DNA from: Natronobacterium gregoryi SP2
Lineage (GTDB): Archaea; Halobacteriota; Halobacteria; Halobacteriales; Natrialbaceae
Direction: 5' to 3'
DNA length: 64,000 nucleotides
NCBI RefSeq assembly: GCF_000230715.2
Contig: NC_019792.1
Location: 1,736,001 to 1,800,000 of the forward strand
In this document: positions 26,598-35,400 of the stretch, one piece after another
Position numbering within the stretch: the first letter of the stretch is position 1
How the letters are laid out: each line of letters begins with the position of its first letter
Notes under the pieces: model-generated
Told to the model about the DNA's origin: nothing
The model's input: the letters and a program-made list of their open reading frames with translations, nothing else
Database searches by the model: none
Position numbers and translations under genes: made by a program

Positions 26598-29500
26598 TCA
26601 TTCGCTCTCGAGTGAGGTCGGTTCCTCCTCGAACAACTGTGCGAACAGTCGCCCCTGGCCGACCCGGAGATGTCGATTGACCGTCGGCTGGCTCACCTCG
26701 AGCATCTCGGCGACTTCTTGGCCGGTGCTCTCGCGGGGCCACTCGAAAAAGCCCGCGAAGTAGGCAGTCCGGAGCACCTCGAGTTGACGGTCGGTGAGTG
26801 ATTCGAAGAGTGCGTCGACGAGTTCGCGCCGGCTGTACATCGGTCGCTCGACGTGGCGCCGTCGCAGGAGGTCAGCCTCGCCGTACTGCTCGGTAAGCAT
26901 TTCGGCGAACTCGCGAACGTCGGCCCCGGTCGGGACGTCGACGGTGACGACCGTCTCGTCGCCGTTCGCGCGGATGGAGCGGGGACTCCCGCCGTAGCGG
27001 ACCAGTTGTGAGGCGACGGAACTGCCGGTGACGAGTGTCTCGAACCGACAGGTATCGCCCTCATCGTCGCCGTCACGTTCGCCGACGCTGAGCAACCGGT
27101 ACTGTGAGACCGAGACGAGACCCTCGAGCACTGCCGTCACTGCCTCGGGTTCGACGCCGCGGGTCTCGAAGAACAGCAACGTCTCCTCTCCCGAGTGAGT
27201 GCCCAGTCCTTCGTACTCGACGCGTGCATCGGTCACCGACGCGATCCGAGAGAGGACGTCGCTCGAGTCGTTCACCTCGAGGGTGAGTTCGACGGCCGTC
27301 TCGGCGTGTAACGCCTCCCGTGTCTCCGTCGCGGTGATCGCGTTCGCGATTGCCTCGCCGAGTTCGGAGAAGACGGTGCGCTCGAGCGACGTGAACGCGT
27401 CTGGCGCGGTCGCGTAGACGGTTAGGACGCCATAGGAGTACTCTTCGACCGCGAGCGGGACGCTGATAGCCGACTGGAAGCCGGCGTCGAGGGCCTGCTT
27501 GCGCCACGGCTCCTGTTGCAGTTGGTCGACGACGTTCTCGACGACGGTCGTCTCTCCCGTCCGCACCGTCCGGGCGGCCGGCTCGCTCGAGGTTGCACTC
27601 CCGAGCGAGATTGCGTCCAGGTAGTCTTCGTGACTGCCGGCATAGCTTCGGGGATCGAGCGGCCCACCCTCGGCTTTCGCAGTGGCGATCCAGGCGAAGG
27701 CGATGTCGTCGTTCTCGACCAGTCGCTCGGGAACGGTCCGCTCGATCTCGTCGCGACTCGCCGCCCCGATCAGCGACTGGTTGATGCGTCGTATCGTCTC
27801 GGTGACCGTGATCTGTCGTCTGAGATGTCGGTTGCGCGCCTCGAGTTCGGCGTCTCGCTCTCGGAGACTGGCCTCGCTCTCGAGGCGGTCGAACGCCGCC
27901 TCGGCCGTCGCGACCAGCGTCTCGATCAGTCGGCGCGCCTCGGCGTCGGCCAGCCCCGATCTGGACGCGACCGTGAACACCCCGTGGTCACCGATCGGGA
28001 CGACGACGGCACTCTCGATGCCGTTCTCGAAGACGTCGGAGCGGTCGAACGCTTCGGGGTCGTCGACGACCGTCTGTGCGCCGGTGGCGAACACGTTCCA
28101 GAGCACGGAGTCGCTGTTCCCGGCGTCCGTCGACGGGTCGTCGCTCGAGAGCTGATCGAACGCATCGGTGTGACTGATCGGAACGAGCCGGTTCACGTCG
28201 GAGTCGAGCCCGTAGAGTGCGATGGCAGCGGCCTCGAGAACGTCCTCGGCGGCAGCAACGACCTGGTCGGCAACCTCGTCGACGGTCTCTGCGCCGAGGA
28301 GTCGCCGGGTCGCCTCGTGGAGCGACTCGAGTGCCAACTCCCGGCGTTTCAGGCCGGTGATCTCCTGGAGCGCGCCCTGGTACTTGACGAGTTCGCCGTC
28401 GTCGAAGACGGGCGCACCGAAACCACGAACCCATCGCAGGTCGTCCGCCGTCGGCTGCATTCGCGCCTCGAGGTCGTAGACGGTCTCGTTCTCGATCGCC
28501 GTCTCGAGGGTCTTCCAGACGTCGTCTCTATCGTCGGGGTGATACTGGTCTATCGCGGCCGCGAGGTCGGGCTCTGCGTCCTTCTGCATGCCGTGGATTC
28601 GGTACAACTCTTCCGTCCAGGTCGCTTCCCGTGGCTCGGTCCGGAGATCGAGTTCCCAGCCGCCGATGCTTGCCATCTGCTGAATTCGTTCGAGGAAAGC
28701 CTGCGTCCGCTCGAGGTCTTTCTCGCGTTCCTTCTGGTCGGTCACGTCCTGTATCGACCCTCGAACCGCGACGACCCCGCCGTCTTCGACGACGGGTTCA
28801 CCGATCGCTCGCACCCAGCGCCGTTCGCCGTCGTCCCTGACGAGTTGCAGTTCGAGGTCGTACGACTTGCCCTCTTCGATCGCCCGTTCGAGCGCTTGCT
28901 CGACGTGCGACCGGTCGTCGGGAGAGTAATACCCGAGTGCGGCCTCGAGGTCGGGATCGAAGTCGGCGTCGAGACCGTATATGCGGGCCGTCTCGTCGGT
29001 CCATTCGAGTTCGGACGGCTCTTCGCTGACGTCGAGTTCCCAGCCACCCACGTCTGCGACCCGCTGGGACTGCTCGAGTAGCGCCCGCGTCCGCTCGAGT
29101 TCCCGTTCGCGCTCTTTCTGATCGGTGATATCCTGGACTGAACCGCGAAGCAGCACGCGATGGTCGTCGTGATCGGTGTGACGGCCAGCGACGATCGGTT
29201 CACCGATCGCGCGAACCCACCGCCTGTCACCGTCTGGCCGGTCTATGCGAAGCTCGAGATCGTACGACTCTCCGTCCTCGAGAGCGCGTTCGATCGCTCG
29301 CTCGAGTTTCGGACGGTCGTCGGGGTGATAGTACTCGACAAGCCTTTCGTAGTCGATGTCTGCTCCCGGGTCGACCCCGTGGATGCGTGCCGTCTGAGCG
29401 GACCACTGGGCGTCGTACTGGCCGTCGGTGACGCCGAGTTCCCAGCCGCCCACGTCTGCGACCCGCTGGGACTGCTCGAGCAGTGCACGCGTCCGCCGGA

Positions 29501-31151
29501 GTTCTCGTTTGCTTTCGACCTGTGGCGTGATGTCGATGACGACCCCCTCGAGGTGGTCGAGGTTTTCCTCGTCGAAGACGCCGTGGCCCTGTTCGCTCAG
29601 CCAGCGACGGTCACCGTCGGCAGTTTCGATCTGATAGGTCACCTGGTAGGGGTCGCGTCCCGACACCGCTTCCTGGATGGTGTGCCAGAGCTCGTCGTTG
29701 TCACCGACGAGAACGTCTTCCGCCCAGTGTACGTCGCCTTCGACCAGCGCTTCTGGTTCGTAGCCGGTGAGTTCGGTTGCGCCTTCGCTGACGAATTCGA
29801 ACGGCCACGCCGGTTCGTTCCGACAGCGGTAGACGATCCCGGGAACGTTGCTCATCAGGCTCGACAGCTTTCGTTTCTGTTTGCGGAGTTCCTGCGCTCG
29901 TTCTTTCCGTTCTGTGACGTCTTCCTGGAACTCGACGAAGTTGACCACCGCTCCCTGGTCGTCTTCGATCGGGGCGACGCTCACCCGGTTCCAAAACTCC
30001 GACCCGTCTTTCCGGTAGTTGCGGAGTTCGACGGTCGTCGGTTCCGCAGCGGCGATCGCCTCTCGTAGCTCTCGAACCGCTTCGGAGTCTGTTTCCCTCC
30101 CTTGCAGGAACCGACAGTTCCGGCCGCGACACTCCGACTCCGCGTATCCGGTCATCTCCTCGAAAGCGTCGTTCGCGTAGACGATCGGATCGTCTGGATG
30201 GCGGGGGTCCGTGATAGTGATGCCGATCGGCGCAGCCTCGAGGACGCGCTCTTTGAACCGTCGTTTCCGCTCGTACTCCTCGCGTTCGAACACGCGACCC
30301 AGCCGTCGACAGACGAACTCGAGGAAGCTCCGCTCGCTCGGCGTGATCGCGTCACGGGGCTCGTGACCGACGAAACAGACCCCTCCCTGCAACTCGCCGT
30401 CGACTTCTATCCGGCCACCGACGTACCATTCGACCTCCTCGTCCGGACTGCCCGAATGATAGCCATCGTCGACGCTCGTGAACACGACCGACTCGTCGGT
30501 CGATTCGAACAGGCGCTCTCGGAGTATCCACCGGAACTGTGCCTCCGGGACGGCCGCCGACGCCGCGGATTCGGACTCAGACTCGCGTATCCGAACCCCG
30601 TCTCCGTCCTCAGCGACGCGTGCGGCGACGCCGGCCTCGAGCGCCAGTCGCTCACGGGCAACCTCGAGTACCGCTTCGATGATGTCGCCGCTTGGCGCGT
30701 CGCCGTCTGCTACGAGCCGGTCGATCGTTCTCCTGTCTCGTTCGGTGGCGACCAGTCGCTGCCTTCGCTCGTAGAGGAGCGCCGTCAGGTCGTCGACCGC
30801 CCCGGAGAGCTCGGCGAGTTGCTCGTCTCCGTCGACCTCGAGGTCGATTTCGACGTCGCGTCGCTCCAGTGCACCGGCCTCGTCGGTTTCGTCGATCGTT
30901 TCGACGACGCTCCGAATCTCCTCGGTAAGTCGATCGAGCACGGCCGATCGACTCGGTCCGCTTCCGGCCGTGAGTGCGAGCGTCTCCGGACCGACCGGAT
31001 CGAGGGGCAGCGCCGTCTCCCACGTGACAGCGAGGGCGAAGCTCACGACGGCAATCGCCGCTACGAGCCACGAACCGACCTCCACGATCCGTCTCTCTCG
31101 GGGCGAAGCGACGGAACCGTCTCCACGGGACGAAACGAGGCCGCGAAACAT
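26598..31151 (-). CDS. Giant Bat-like regulator with canonical LOV domain, PAS and GAF domains and HTH_10
   Basis: A 1517-residue sensor-regulator. A membrane helix (about residues 26-47) is followed by a possible GAF (about 155-295). Next is a LOV domain (about 300-415) with all canonical flavin residues: GRNCRFLQG with Cys346, N378 and N388 around NYRKDGSEFWN, and Q409 in FVEFQED. PAS repeats follow (about 425-545, 560-690, 695-815, 820-950), several opening with VADVGGWELDV. Two GAF-like domains (about 955-1275), a bacterio-opsin activator domain and a C-terminal HTH_10 (about 1460-1510, SQPTVNRHLRVGQGRL) complete it. Bat-type proteins activate transcription, so blue-light-regulated transcription is inferred. 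A TATA box sits about 25 bp upstream. It is more than twice the length of classical Bat. Confidence 0.9.
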   Translation of the reverse strand: MFRGLVSSRGDGSVASPRERRIVEVGSWLVAAIAVVSFALAVTWETALPLDPVGPETLALTAGSGPSRSAVLDRLTEEIRSVVETIDETDEAGALERRDVEIDLEVDGDEQLAELSGAVDDLTALLYERRQRLVATERDRRTIDRLVADGDAPSGDIIEAVLEVARERLALEAGVAARVAEDGDGVRIRESESESAASAAVPEAQFRWILRERLFESTDESVVFTSVDDGYHSGSPDEEVEWYVGGRIEVDGELQGGVCFVGHEPRDAITPSERSFLEFVCRRLGRVFEREEYERKRRFKERVLEAAPIGITITDPRHPDDPIVYANDAFEEMTGYAESECRGRNCRFLQGRETDSEAVRELREAIAAAEPTTVELRNYRKDGSEFWNRVSVAPIEDDQGAVVNFVEFQEDVTERKERAQELRKQKRKLSSLMSNVPGIVYRCRNEPAWPFEFVSEGATELTGYEPEALVEGDVHWAEDVLVGDNDELWHTIQEAVSGRDPYQVTYQIETADGDRRWLSEQGHGVFDEENLDHLEGVVIDITPQVESKRELRRTRALLEQSQRVADVGGWELGVTDGQYDAQWSAQTARIHGVDPGADIDYERLVEYYHPDDRPKLERAIERALEDGESYDLELRIDRPDGDRRWVRAIGEPIVAGRHTDHDDHRVLLRGSVQDITDQKERERELERTRALLEQSQRVADVGGWELDVSEEPSELEWTDETARIYGLDADFDPDLEAALGYYSPDDRSHVEQALERAIEEGKSYDLELQLVRDDGERRWVRAIGEPVVEDGGVVAVRGSIQDVTDQKEREKDLERTQAFLERIQQMASIGGWELDLRTEPREATWTEELYRIHGMQKDAEPDLAAAIDQYHPDDRDDVWKTLETAIENETVYDLEARMQPTADDLRWVRGFGAPVFDDGELVKYQGALQEITGLKRRELALESLHEATRRLLGAETVDEVADQVVAAAEDVLEAAAIALYGLDSDVNRLVPISHTDAFDQLSSDDPSTDAGNSDSVLWNVFATGAQTVVDDPEAFDRSDVFENGIESAVVVPIGDHGVFTVASRSGLADAEARRLIETLVATAEAAFDRLESEASLRERDAELEARNRHLRRQITVTETIRRINQSLIGAASRDEIERTVPERLVENDDIAFAWIATAKAEGGPLDPRSYAGSHEDYLDAISLGSATSSEPAARTVRTGETTVVENVVDQLQQEPWRKQALDAGFQSAISVPLAVEEYSYGVLTVYATAPDAFTSLERTVFSELGEAIANAITATETREALHAETAVELTLEVNDSSDVLSRIASVTDARVEYEGLGTHSGEETLLFFETRGVEPEAVTAVLEGLVSVSQYRLLSVGERDGDDEGDTCRFETLVTGSSVASQLVRYGGSPRSIRANGDETVVTVDVPTGADVREFAEMLTEQYGEADLLRRRHVERPMYSRRELVDALFESLTDRQLEVLRTAYFAGFFEWPRESTGQEVAEMLEVSQPTVNRHLRVGQGRLFAQLFEEEPTSLESE

Positions 31152-31172
31152 ACCCCCAGTAACGGTTGCGGT

Positions 31173-31182
31173 GGATTATACG
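31173..31182 (-). promoter_or_regulatory. TATA-like element of the Bat-like regulator
   Basis: On the minus strand GTATAATCC lies about 22-30 bp upstream of the ATG at 31151, a typical archaeal core-promoter spacing. Confidence 0.5.
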
Positions 31183-31266
31183 TTTGGCCGACTTCGGTAG
31201 TGGCTTCGGTCGTTTACCGGTCCGGACTTTCCAGTACGGAACTGGCGGTCCGGACCCGACTTCGGC

Positions 31267-31334
31267 CAGGGGAGAGGAGAGAAAGGCAGGGGCAGGGGAG
31301 AGGGGGCAGGGGAGATGGGGAAGGGGGGGGGGGG
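31267..31334 (+). repeat. Purine-only G-rich tract ending in twelve consecutive G
   Basis: About 65 bases are almost all A and G, with repeated GGGG runs, and end in a 12-G homopolymer (31323-31334) directly before TATACATG. It sits between the divergent Bat-like gene and the HalOD1 gene. Such runs can form G-quadruplexes and change length by slippage. Confidence 0.9.
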
Positions 31335-31413
31335 TATACATGTAGCGTCCAGACCGAGTCGGTGCAACGCATATAACGGACAGAGGGATGCCTCGGTCGC
31401 GCCTTGATCTGGT

Positions 31414-31671
31414 ATGGCAGAAACAACTCTCGATCACCACCGCGATTCCCCCAGCCTTCGAGTCGTCGACGCACTCGCCACCGTCACCGACACCGATCCA
31501 CTCGAGCTCGAGCCGCTGTATCACGCTGTCGATCCCGAGGCACTCGACCGACTGTTCCAGGAGGAAGCGAACGGACACGCAACCGTCCGTTTCGACTACC
31601 AGGAACACACGGTCGAAGTCCGCGGCGACGGCACTGTCGCCGTCGACGGCACCGTCCATGGAAGCCGATAA
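31414..31671 (+). CDS. HalOD1 output-domain protein
   Basis: An 85-residue protein consisting of one domain: LRVVDALATVTDTDPLELEPLYHAVDPEALDRLF, then a strand pair VRFDYQEHTVEVRGDGTVAVDG. This is the halobacterial output domain 1 pattern (VV-A-A-----DP-DL-PLY-A-DPDAL--LF then V-F-Y-G--V-V). HalOD1 is associated with haloarchaeal signalling but has no known activity. It is divergent from the LOV/Bat regulator and 85 bp ahead of a receiver/PAS protein, so a shared signalling role is plausible. Confidence 0.85.
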   Translation: MAETTLDHHRDSPSLRVVDALATVTDTDPLELEPLYHAVDPEALDRLFQEEANGHATVRFDYQEHTVEVRGDGTVAVDGTVHGSR

Positions 31672-31755
31672 TCGGGCGCGGACGCCGCGCTTCGACCGCC
31701 CTCGCGTCGCTTTCAGTATCGGGCCGACGATCGTGCTTCGAAACGCTACCAAACG

Positions 31756-32538
31756 ATGCTAGGTGCCCTATCGATAGCCGAGACACGAAACGTCTTCCCG
31801 ACCGACGACGAATCGCTCACCGCCCTCGTTATCGGGGACGGTTTCGCCGCCGAGCGCCTCGAGACGGACCAGGAGACCTCACCTATCGTCGAAATCTCGA
31901 CGGCGGTGTCTCTCTCCGCTGCACTCGAACAACTCGCTGACGTCGACTGTCTCGTCTGTCGACAGCCGCCGGAGGACGCCACTCTCGAGGAGACGATCGA
32001 CCGCGTTCGACGCCGGCGCGCGGAGCTTCCGGTCCTCGTCGTGGCCGACGAGAGCTGGCTGACGATGGCGCGTGACGAGACGGCCGACCACCAGTGGACC
32101 GACGTCGTCGCCGACGGACCAACCGTCGACCAACGGCTTCGCTACAGACTCCCACGGCTCGTCGAACGAAAACGGCTGTCGACGCTGTCACAACGCTCGC
32201 TCGCCGGTATCGAACTCGCTGGCGATGCCATCGCGACTGTCGACCCCGACGGTGCCATCGAGTTCCCGAACCACTCGTTCGCCGTCGAGTTCGGGGCCGA
32301 CCGCGACGGCCTGATCGGGCAACCGTGGCAGGACCTGTTCGAACCGGCCACCGCCGAGCGACTCGCGTCGACTGCGATACCGACGGTCGAGGACGGCTGG
32401 CGCTGGACCGGCACCTGTACCGGTCGCCGAACCGACGGCACGGAGTTTTCCGCGCGCGTCAGCATCGGCGGACTCGAGGACGGCAGTCTGGTGTTCGTCG
32501 TCGAGACGCCAGCAGACGACGAGACGACCACCGGCTGA
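31756..32538 (+). CDS. Receiver-like plus PAS domain signalling protein
   Basis: A 260-residue protein. The N-terminal ~125 residues look like a diverged response-regulator fold (TALVIGDGFAAERLE, DVDCLVCRQPPED, ELPVLVVADE) where the usual phospho-acceptor Asp lies in or near VDCLVC. The rest (about residues 150-255) is a PAS domain: SLAGIELAGDAIATVDPDGAIEFPNHSFAVEFGADRDGLIGQPWQDLFEPA. No kinase or DNA-binding domain is present. It follows the HalOD1 gene on the same strand. It probably relays or senses a signal, with the partner unknown. Confidence 0.82.
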   Translation: MLGALSIAETRNVFPTDDESLTALVIGDGFAAERLETDQETSPIVEISTAVSLSAALEQLADVDCLVCRQPPEDATLEETIDRVRRRRAELPVLVVADESWLTMARDETADHQWTDVVADGPTVDQRLRYRLPRLVERKRLSTLSQRSLAGIELAGDAIATVDPDGAIEFPNHSFAVEFGADRDGLIGQPWQDLFEPATAERLASTAIPTVEDGWRWTGTCTGRRTDGTEFSARVSIGGLEDGSLVFVVETPADDETTTG

Positions 32539-32668
32539 CCGTCGCGTTTCTCCGACCTGTGTTCGACGTCGACTGACGTCTCGATACCCGTTGTCCTCGC
32601 GACACGTTCGATTCCCGACACAGATTCGCCCCGCGGAGACGACGGCGACGCTCGAGATGGAGTAGAAA

Positions 32669-33964
32669 TTACGTCCCGTGATCCCAGGAATCCATGTACT
32701 CGCGCTGGATGTCCGTCAGCGAGTCGAACTCGACGCCCTCGGCCTCGAGTTTGATCTCGGCGATCTCTTTGTCGAGTTCGTCCGGCACGTCGTGGACGCC
32801 CGCGTCGTACGCCTCGGGGTTCTCGAGCATCTCTCGCACACAGACGGCCTGGATACCGAAGCTCTGGTCCATCACCTCGACGGGGTGGCCCAGCGAGATC
32901 GGTGCGGCGAGGTTCACGAGTCGGCCCTCGGCGATGACGTTCAGCCGGCGGCCGTCCTCGAGTTCGTAGGCCTCGACGCCCTCGCGGGCTTCGTAGCGGT
33001 CGACCGCGAGGTCGTCGAGTGCGTCGAGGTCGATCTCGATGTCGAAGTGGCCCGCGTTCGCGAGCAAAACCCCGTCTTTCATCTGCTCGAAGTGTTCCTC
33101 GACGATGACGTCGCGGTTGCCCGTCGTCGTCAGGAAGACATCGCCGACCTCGGCGGCCTCGGCCATCGGCATGACCTCGTAGCCTTCCATGTGGGCCTCG
33201 AGGGCGCGCCGTGGCTCGACCTCGGTGACGATGACGTTTGCGTTCTGGCCGGCGGCCTTCTTCGCGACGCCTTTCCCACAGTAGCCGAAGCCGGAGACGA
33301 CGACGTTCTTCCCGGCCCACGAGAGGTTCGTGGTCATGGCGATCGAGGCCAGCGAGGACTCGCCGGTGCCGTGGACATTGTCGAAGAGTCGCTTCATCGG
33401 CGTGTCGTTGACAGCGAAGACGGGATACTCGAGTGCGCCGTCGTCGTCCATCGCGCGCAGTCGGTGGACGCCGGTCGTCGTCTCTTCTGCGCCGCCGACG
33501 ATGCCGTCGATCAGTTCGGGGTAGTCCTCGTGGATCGCGGCGACGAGGTCCATCCCATCGTCGACCGTGATCGTCGGCTCGTGGGCAATGACGGCCTCGA
33601 TGGCCGCGTAGTACTCGTCGTCGTCGACGCCGCGTTTCGCGTAGCTGGTGATGTTGTCGTGGGCGTCCAGCGCGGCGGAGACGTCGTCGTGGGTCGAGAG
33701 GGGGTTACAGCCCGTGACGGCGACCTCGGCACCGCCCTCTGCGAGCGTCTCGACGAGAATCGCGGTCTTGGCCTCGACGTGCATCGCCATCGCGATGCGT
33801 TCGCCCTCGAATGGCTGGTCGGCGACGAACTCCTCGCGCACGGACTCGAGGATGGGCATGTGCTGGGCGGCCCAGTCCATCTTTCGCCGGCCCTCCTCGC
33901 GGGCGCTCTCGGCGTCGTCTACCTGTTCGCTGATCGGGGCATACGAACTCCCGGTCTCAGTCAT
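32669..33964 (-). CDS. ahcY: Adenosylhomocysteinase-family hydrolase (AhcY / S-inosylhomocysteine hydrolase)
   Basis: A 431-residue NAD-dependent enzyme with MDWAAQHMPILESVREEF at the N-terminus, VAVTGCNPLSTHDDV, ETTTGVHRL, NDTPMKRLFDNVHGTGES, the NAD motif VVSGFGYCGKGVAKKAAG and LANAGHFDIEIDL. The family cleaves S-adenosylhomocysteine to homocysteine and adenosine; a Methanocaldococcus homologue instead hydrolyses S-inosylhomocysteine after deamination. The presence of an SAH/MTA deaminase gene 1.4 kb upstream makes the second role possible here. ATG at 33964 is supported by the MTETGSSYAPISEQVDDA N-terminus; in-frame codons upstream are repetitive. Confidence 0.95.
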   Translation of the reverse strand: MTETGSSYAPISEQVDDAESAREEGRRKMDWAAQHMPILESVREEFVADQPFEGERIAMAMHVEAKTAILVETLAEGGAEVAVTGCNPLSTHDDVSAALDAHDNITSYAKRGVDDDEYYAAIEAVIAHEPTITVDDGMDLVAAIHEDYPELIDGIVGGAEETTTGVHRLRAMDDDGALEYPVFAVNDTPMKRLFDNVHGTGESSLASIAMTTNLSWAGKNVVVSGFGYCGKGVAKKAAGQNANVIVTEVEPRRALEAHMEGYEVMPMAEAAEVGDVFLTTTGNRDVIVEEHFEQMKDGVLLANAGHFDIEIDLDALDDLAVDRYEAREGVEAYELEDGRRLNVIAEGRLVNLAAPISLGHPVEVMDQSFGIQAVCVREMLENPEAYDAGVHDVPDELDKEIAEIKLEAEGVEFDSLTDIQREYMDSWDHGT

Positions 33965-34127
33965 GTCTCTATAGAGAGCGACCGGAGCCAAAACGGTACC
34001 GAAGCGGAGTCGCCGAGACGGTCGCTGTAATGCCGGCCCGGAACCGCCGTCGGTGACAGACCGTGCCCCTGACAGCGTGTCGCGTTCCGTTTCGTCGTCC
34101 GACGGCGGAGCGTGACGCGAGACCGGG

Positions 34128-35264
34128 TTAGTTACCGGGTGGACCGCCACCAGCGTGGTCCGGCGGACCGCCGCCACCGCTGGACGAGCTGCCACCGCTG
34201 GACGAGCTGCCACCGCTGGACGAGCTGCCACCGCTGGACGAACTACTGTCGTCGTTATCCGACGGGCCAGCGTGTCCGGGTGGACCCTGCCCACTTTCGT
34301 CGTCATCGTCGCCCGGCGGGCCAGCGTGTCCGGGTGGTCCCTGGGTGCTCTCGTTGTCACTGCCCGGCGGGCCAGCGTGTCCGGGTGGTCCCTGGGTGCT
34401 CTCGTTGTCACCGCCAGGCTGTCCAGCGTGAGCCGGTGGACCAGCGTGAGCCGGTGGACCAGCGTGAGCCGGTGGACCAGCGTGAGCCGGCGCGTTACCC
34501 GGGTTGTTCTCGACCACGAAAGACGCGATCTGTAGTCCTCGAGGCTCGTCGTCGCTCGCGTTCAGTTCGTTCTCCTTGAACTCCTGCAGCAACTGACCGA
34601 AGTTTTCGGGCTCTTCCGTCTCTTGCTCGTCGACGCTCTCGAGGCCCACCGTCTCCTCGACGGAGTCGTCGCCGACCGTCGCTGTGATCGTCACGTCGAC
34701 GGGTTCTTCGGGGCCAGCGAGAGAGACCGTGCCGTTCTCGTCGGTCGTGTACTCGCCCGTCTCCGCGTAGGAGACGTTCTCCGCGTCCTCGCCGTCGGCC
34801 AGTGTCACGCCGACGGCTGCATTCTCGAGCGACTCGTTTCCATCGGTGACTTCGACGAGCACGTCACCGTTTTGCGTGACATCGAGCGAGAGATCCTCGA
34901 CGCCGTCGGCGGCTTCGAGCGTTGTCGTCGTTTCGACGCTCTCCTCGTCGGTCGAAGCGGTGACCGAGACGTCGACGTCGTCCTCGGGTTCGGGGAGTTC
35001 GACCTCGCCGTCGGCGTCGGTCGTGTGATTACCGTCCCCCGCGTACGACGCGTTCTCGTCGACGATCGTCACTTCGACGGTCGCGTTCTCTACGGGCGTT
35101 TCGTTGGCCGTCACGGAGACGACGCCGTCGTCCGATACTATCAACTCGAGGTCGTCGCTGGCCGACTCTGCCGCGACCGTACCGATCGGCGCGAGCGCAG
35201 CCAGCACTACGACGAGCGCGAGTGCAGTTACGAGTAGTCTACAGCGTTTCATCTGGTCTGACAT
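34128..35264 (-). CDS. Secreted protein with two beta domains and a HAGPP repeat tail
   Basis: A 378-residue exported protein. Residues 1-32 are a Sec signal peptide (CRLLVTALALVVVLAALAP followed by VAAES). Two related Ig/CNA-B-like domains follow (about 38-120 and 125-210), each with ENA-V-VT ... T-T-D-G-V-L-P pattern. Residues about 215-255 end in SFVVENNPGNAPAHAG. The tail carries AHAGPP units, then GPPGHAGPPG/NESTQG units and three GGSSSS repeats, ending GGGPPGN. No PGF-CTERM or membrane anchor is visible, so it may be free or wall-associated. It sits between the ahcY and deaminase genes, which looks like an insertion into a metabolic pair. Confidence 0.85.
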   Translation of the reverse strand: MSDQMKRCRLLVTALALVVVLAALAPIGTVAAESASDDLELIVSDDGVVSVTANETPVENATVEVTIVDENASYAGDGNHTTDADGEVELPEPEDDVDVSVTASTDEESVETTTTLEAADGVEDLSLDVTQNGDVLVEVTDGNESLENAAVGVTLADGEDAENVSYAETGEYTTDENGTVSLAGPEEPVDVTITATVGDDSVEETVGLESVDEQETEEPENFGQLLQEFKENELNASDDEPRGLQIASFVVENNPGNAPAHAGPPAHAGPPAHAGPPAHAGQPGGDNESTQGPPGHAGPPGSDNESTQGPPGHAGPPGDDDDESGQGPPGHAGPSDNDDSSSSSGGSSSSGGSSSSGGSSSSGGGGPPDHAGGGPPGN

Positions 35265-35400
35265 TCAACCTGCATAGCATAAACCCAGCCGGCAGTTGCT
35301 GCCGGTTTTCGGCTACTGAAACCGAATAGAATGCGGCTAAAGAGTTTACGAAGGTCTACGAGCGTTCGAATTCCGTTCACGGGAACGGCCGATCAGTTGC

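Noticed and set aside
27516-29081. A 521-residue plus-strand frame opposite the LOV/Bat regulator
   Set aside because: Shadow of the PAS repeats; no domain visible and several similar shadows exist along the gene.
33965-34411. In-frame extension of the ahcY gene upstream of 33964 with repeated RDHPDTLARR
   Set aside because: It is the out-of-frame reading of the secreted repeat protein's tail. AhcY has its natural start at 33964.
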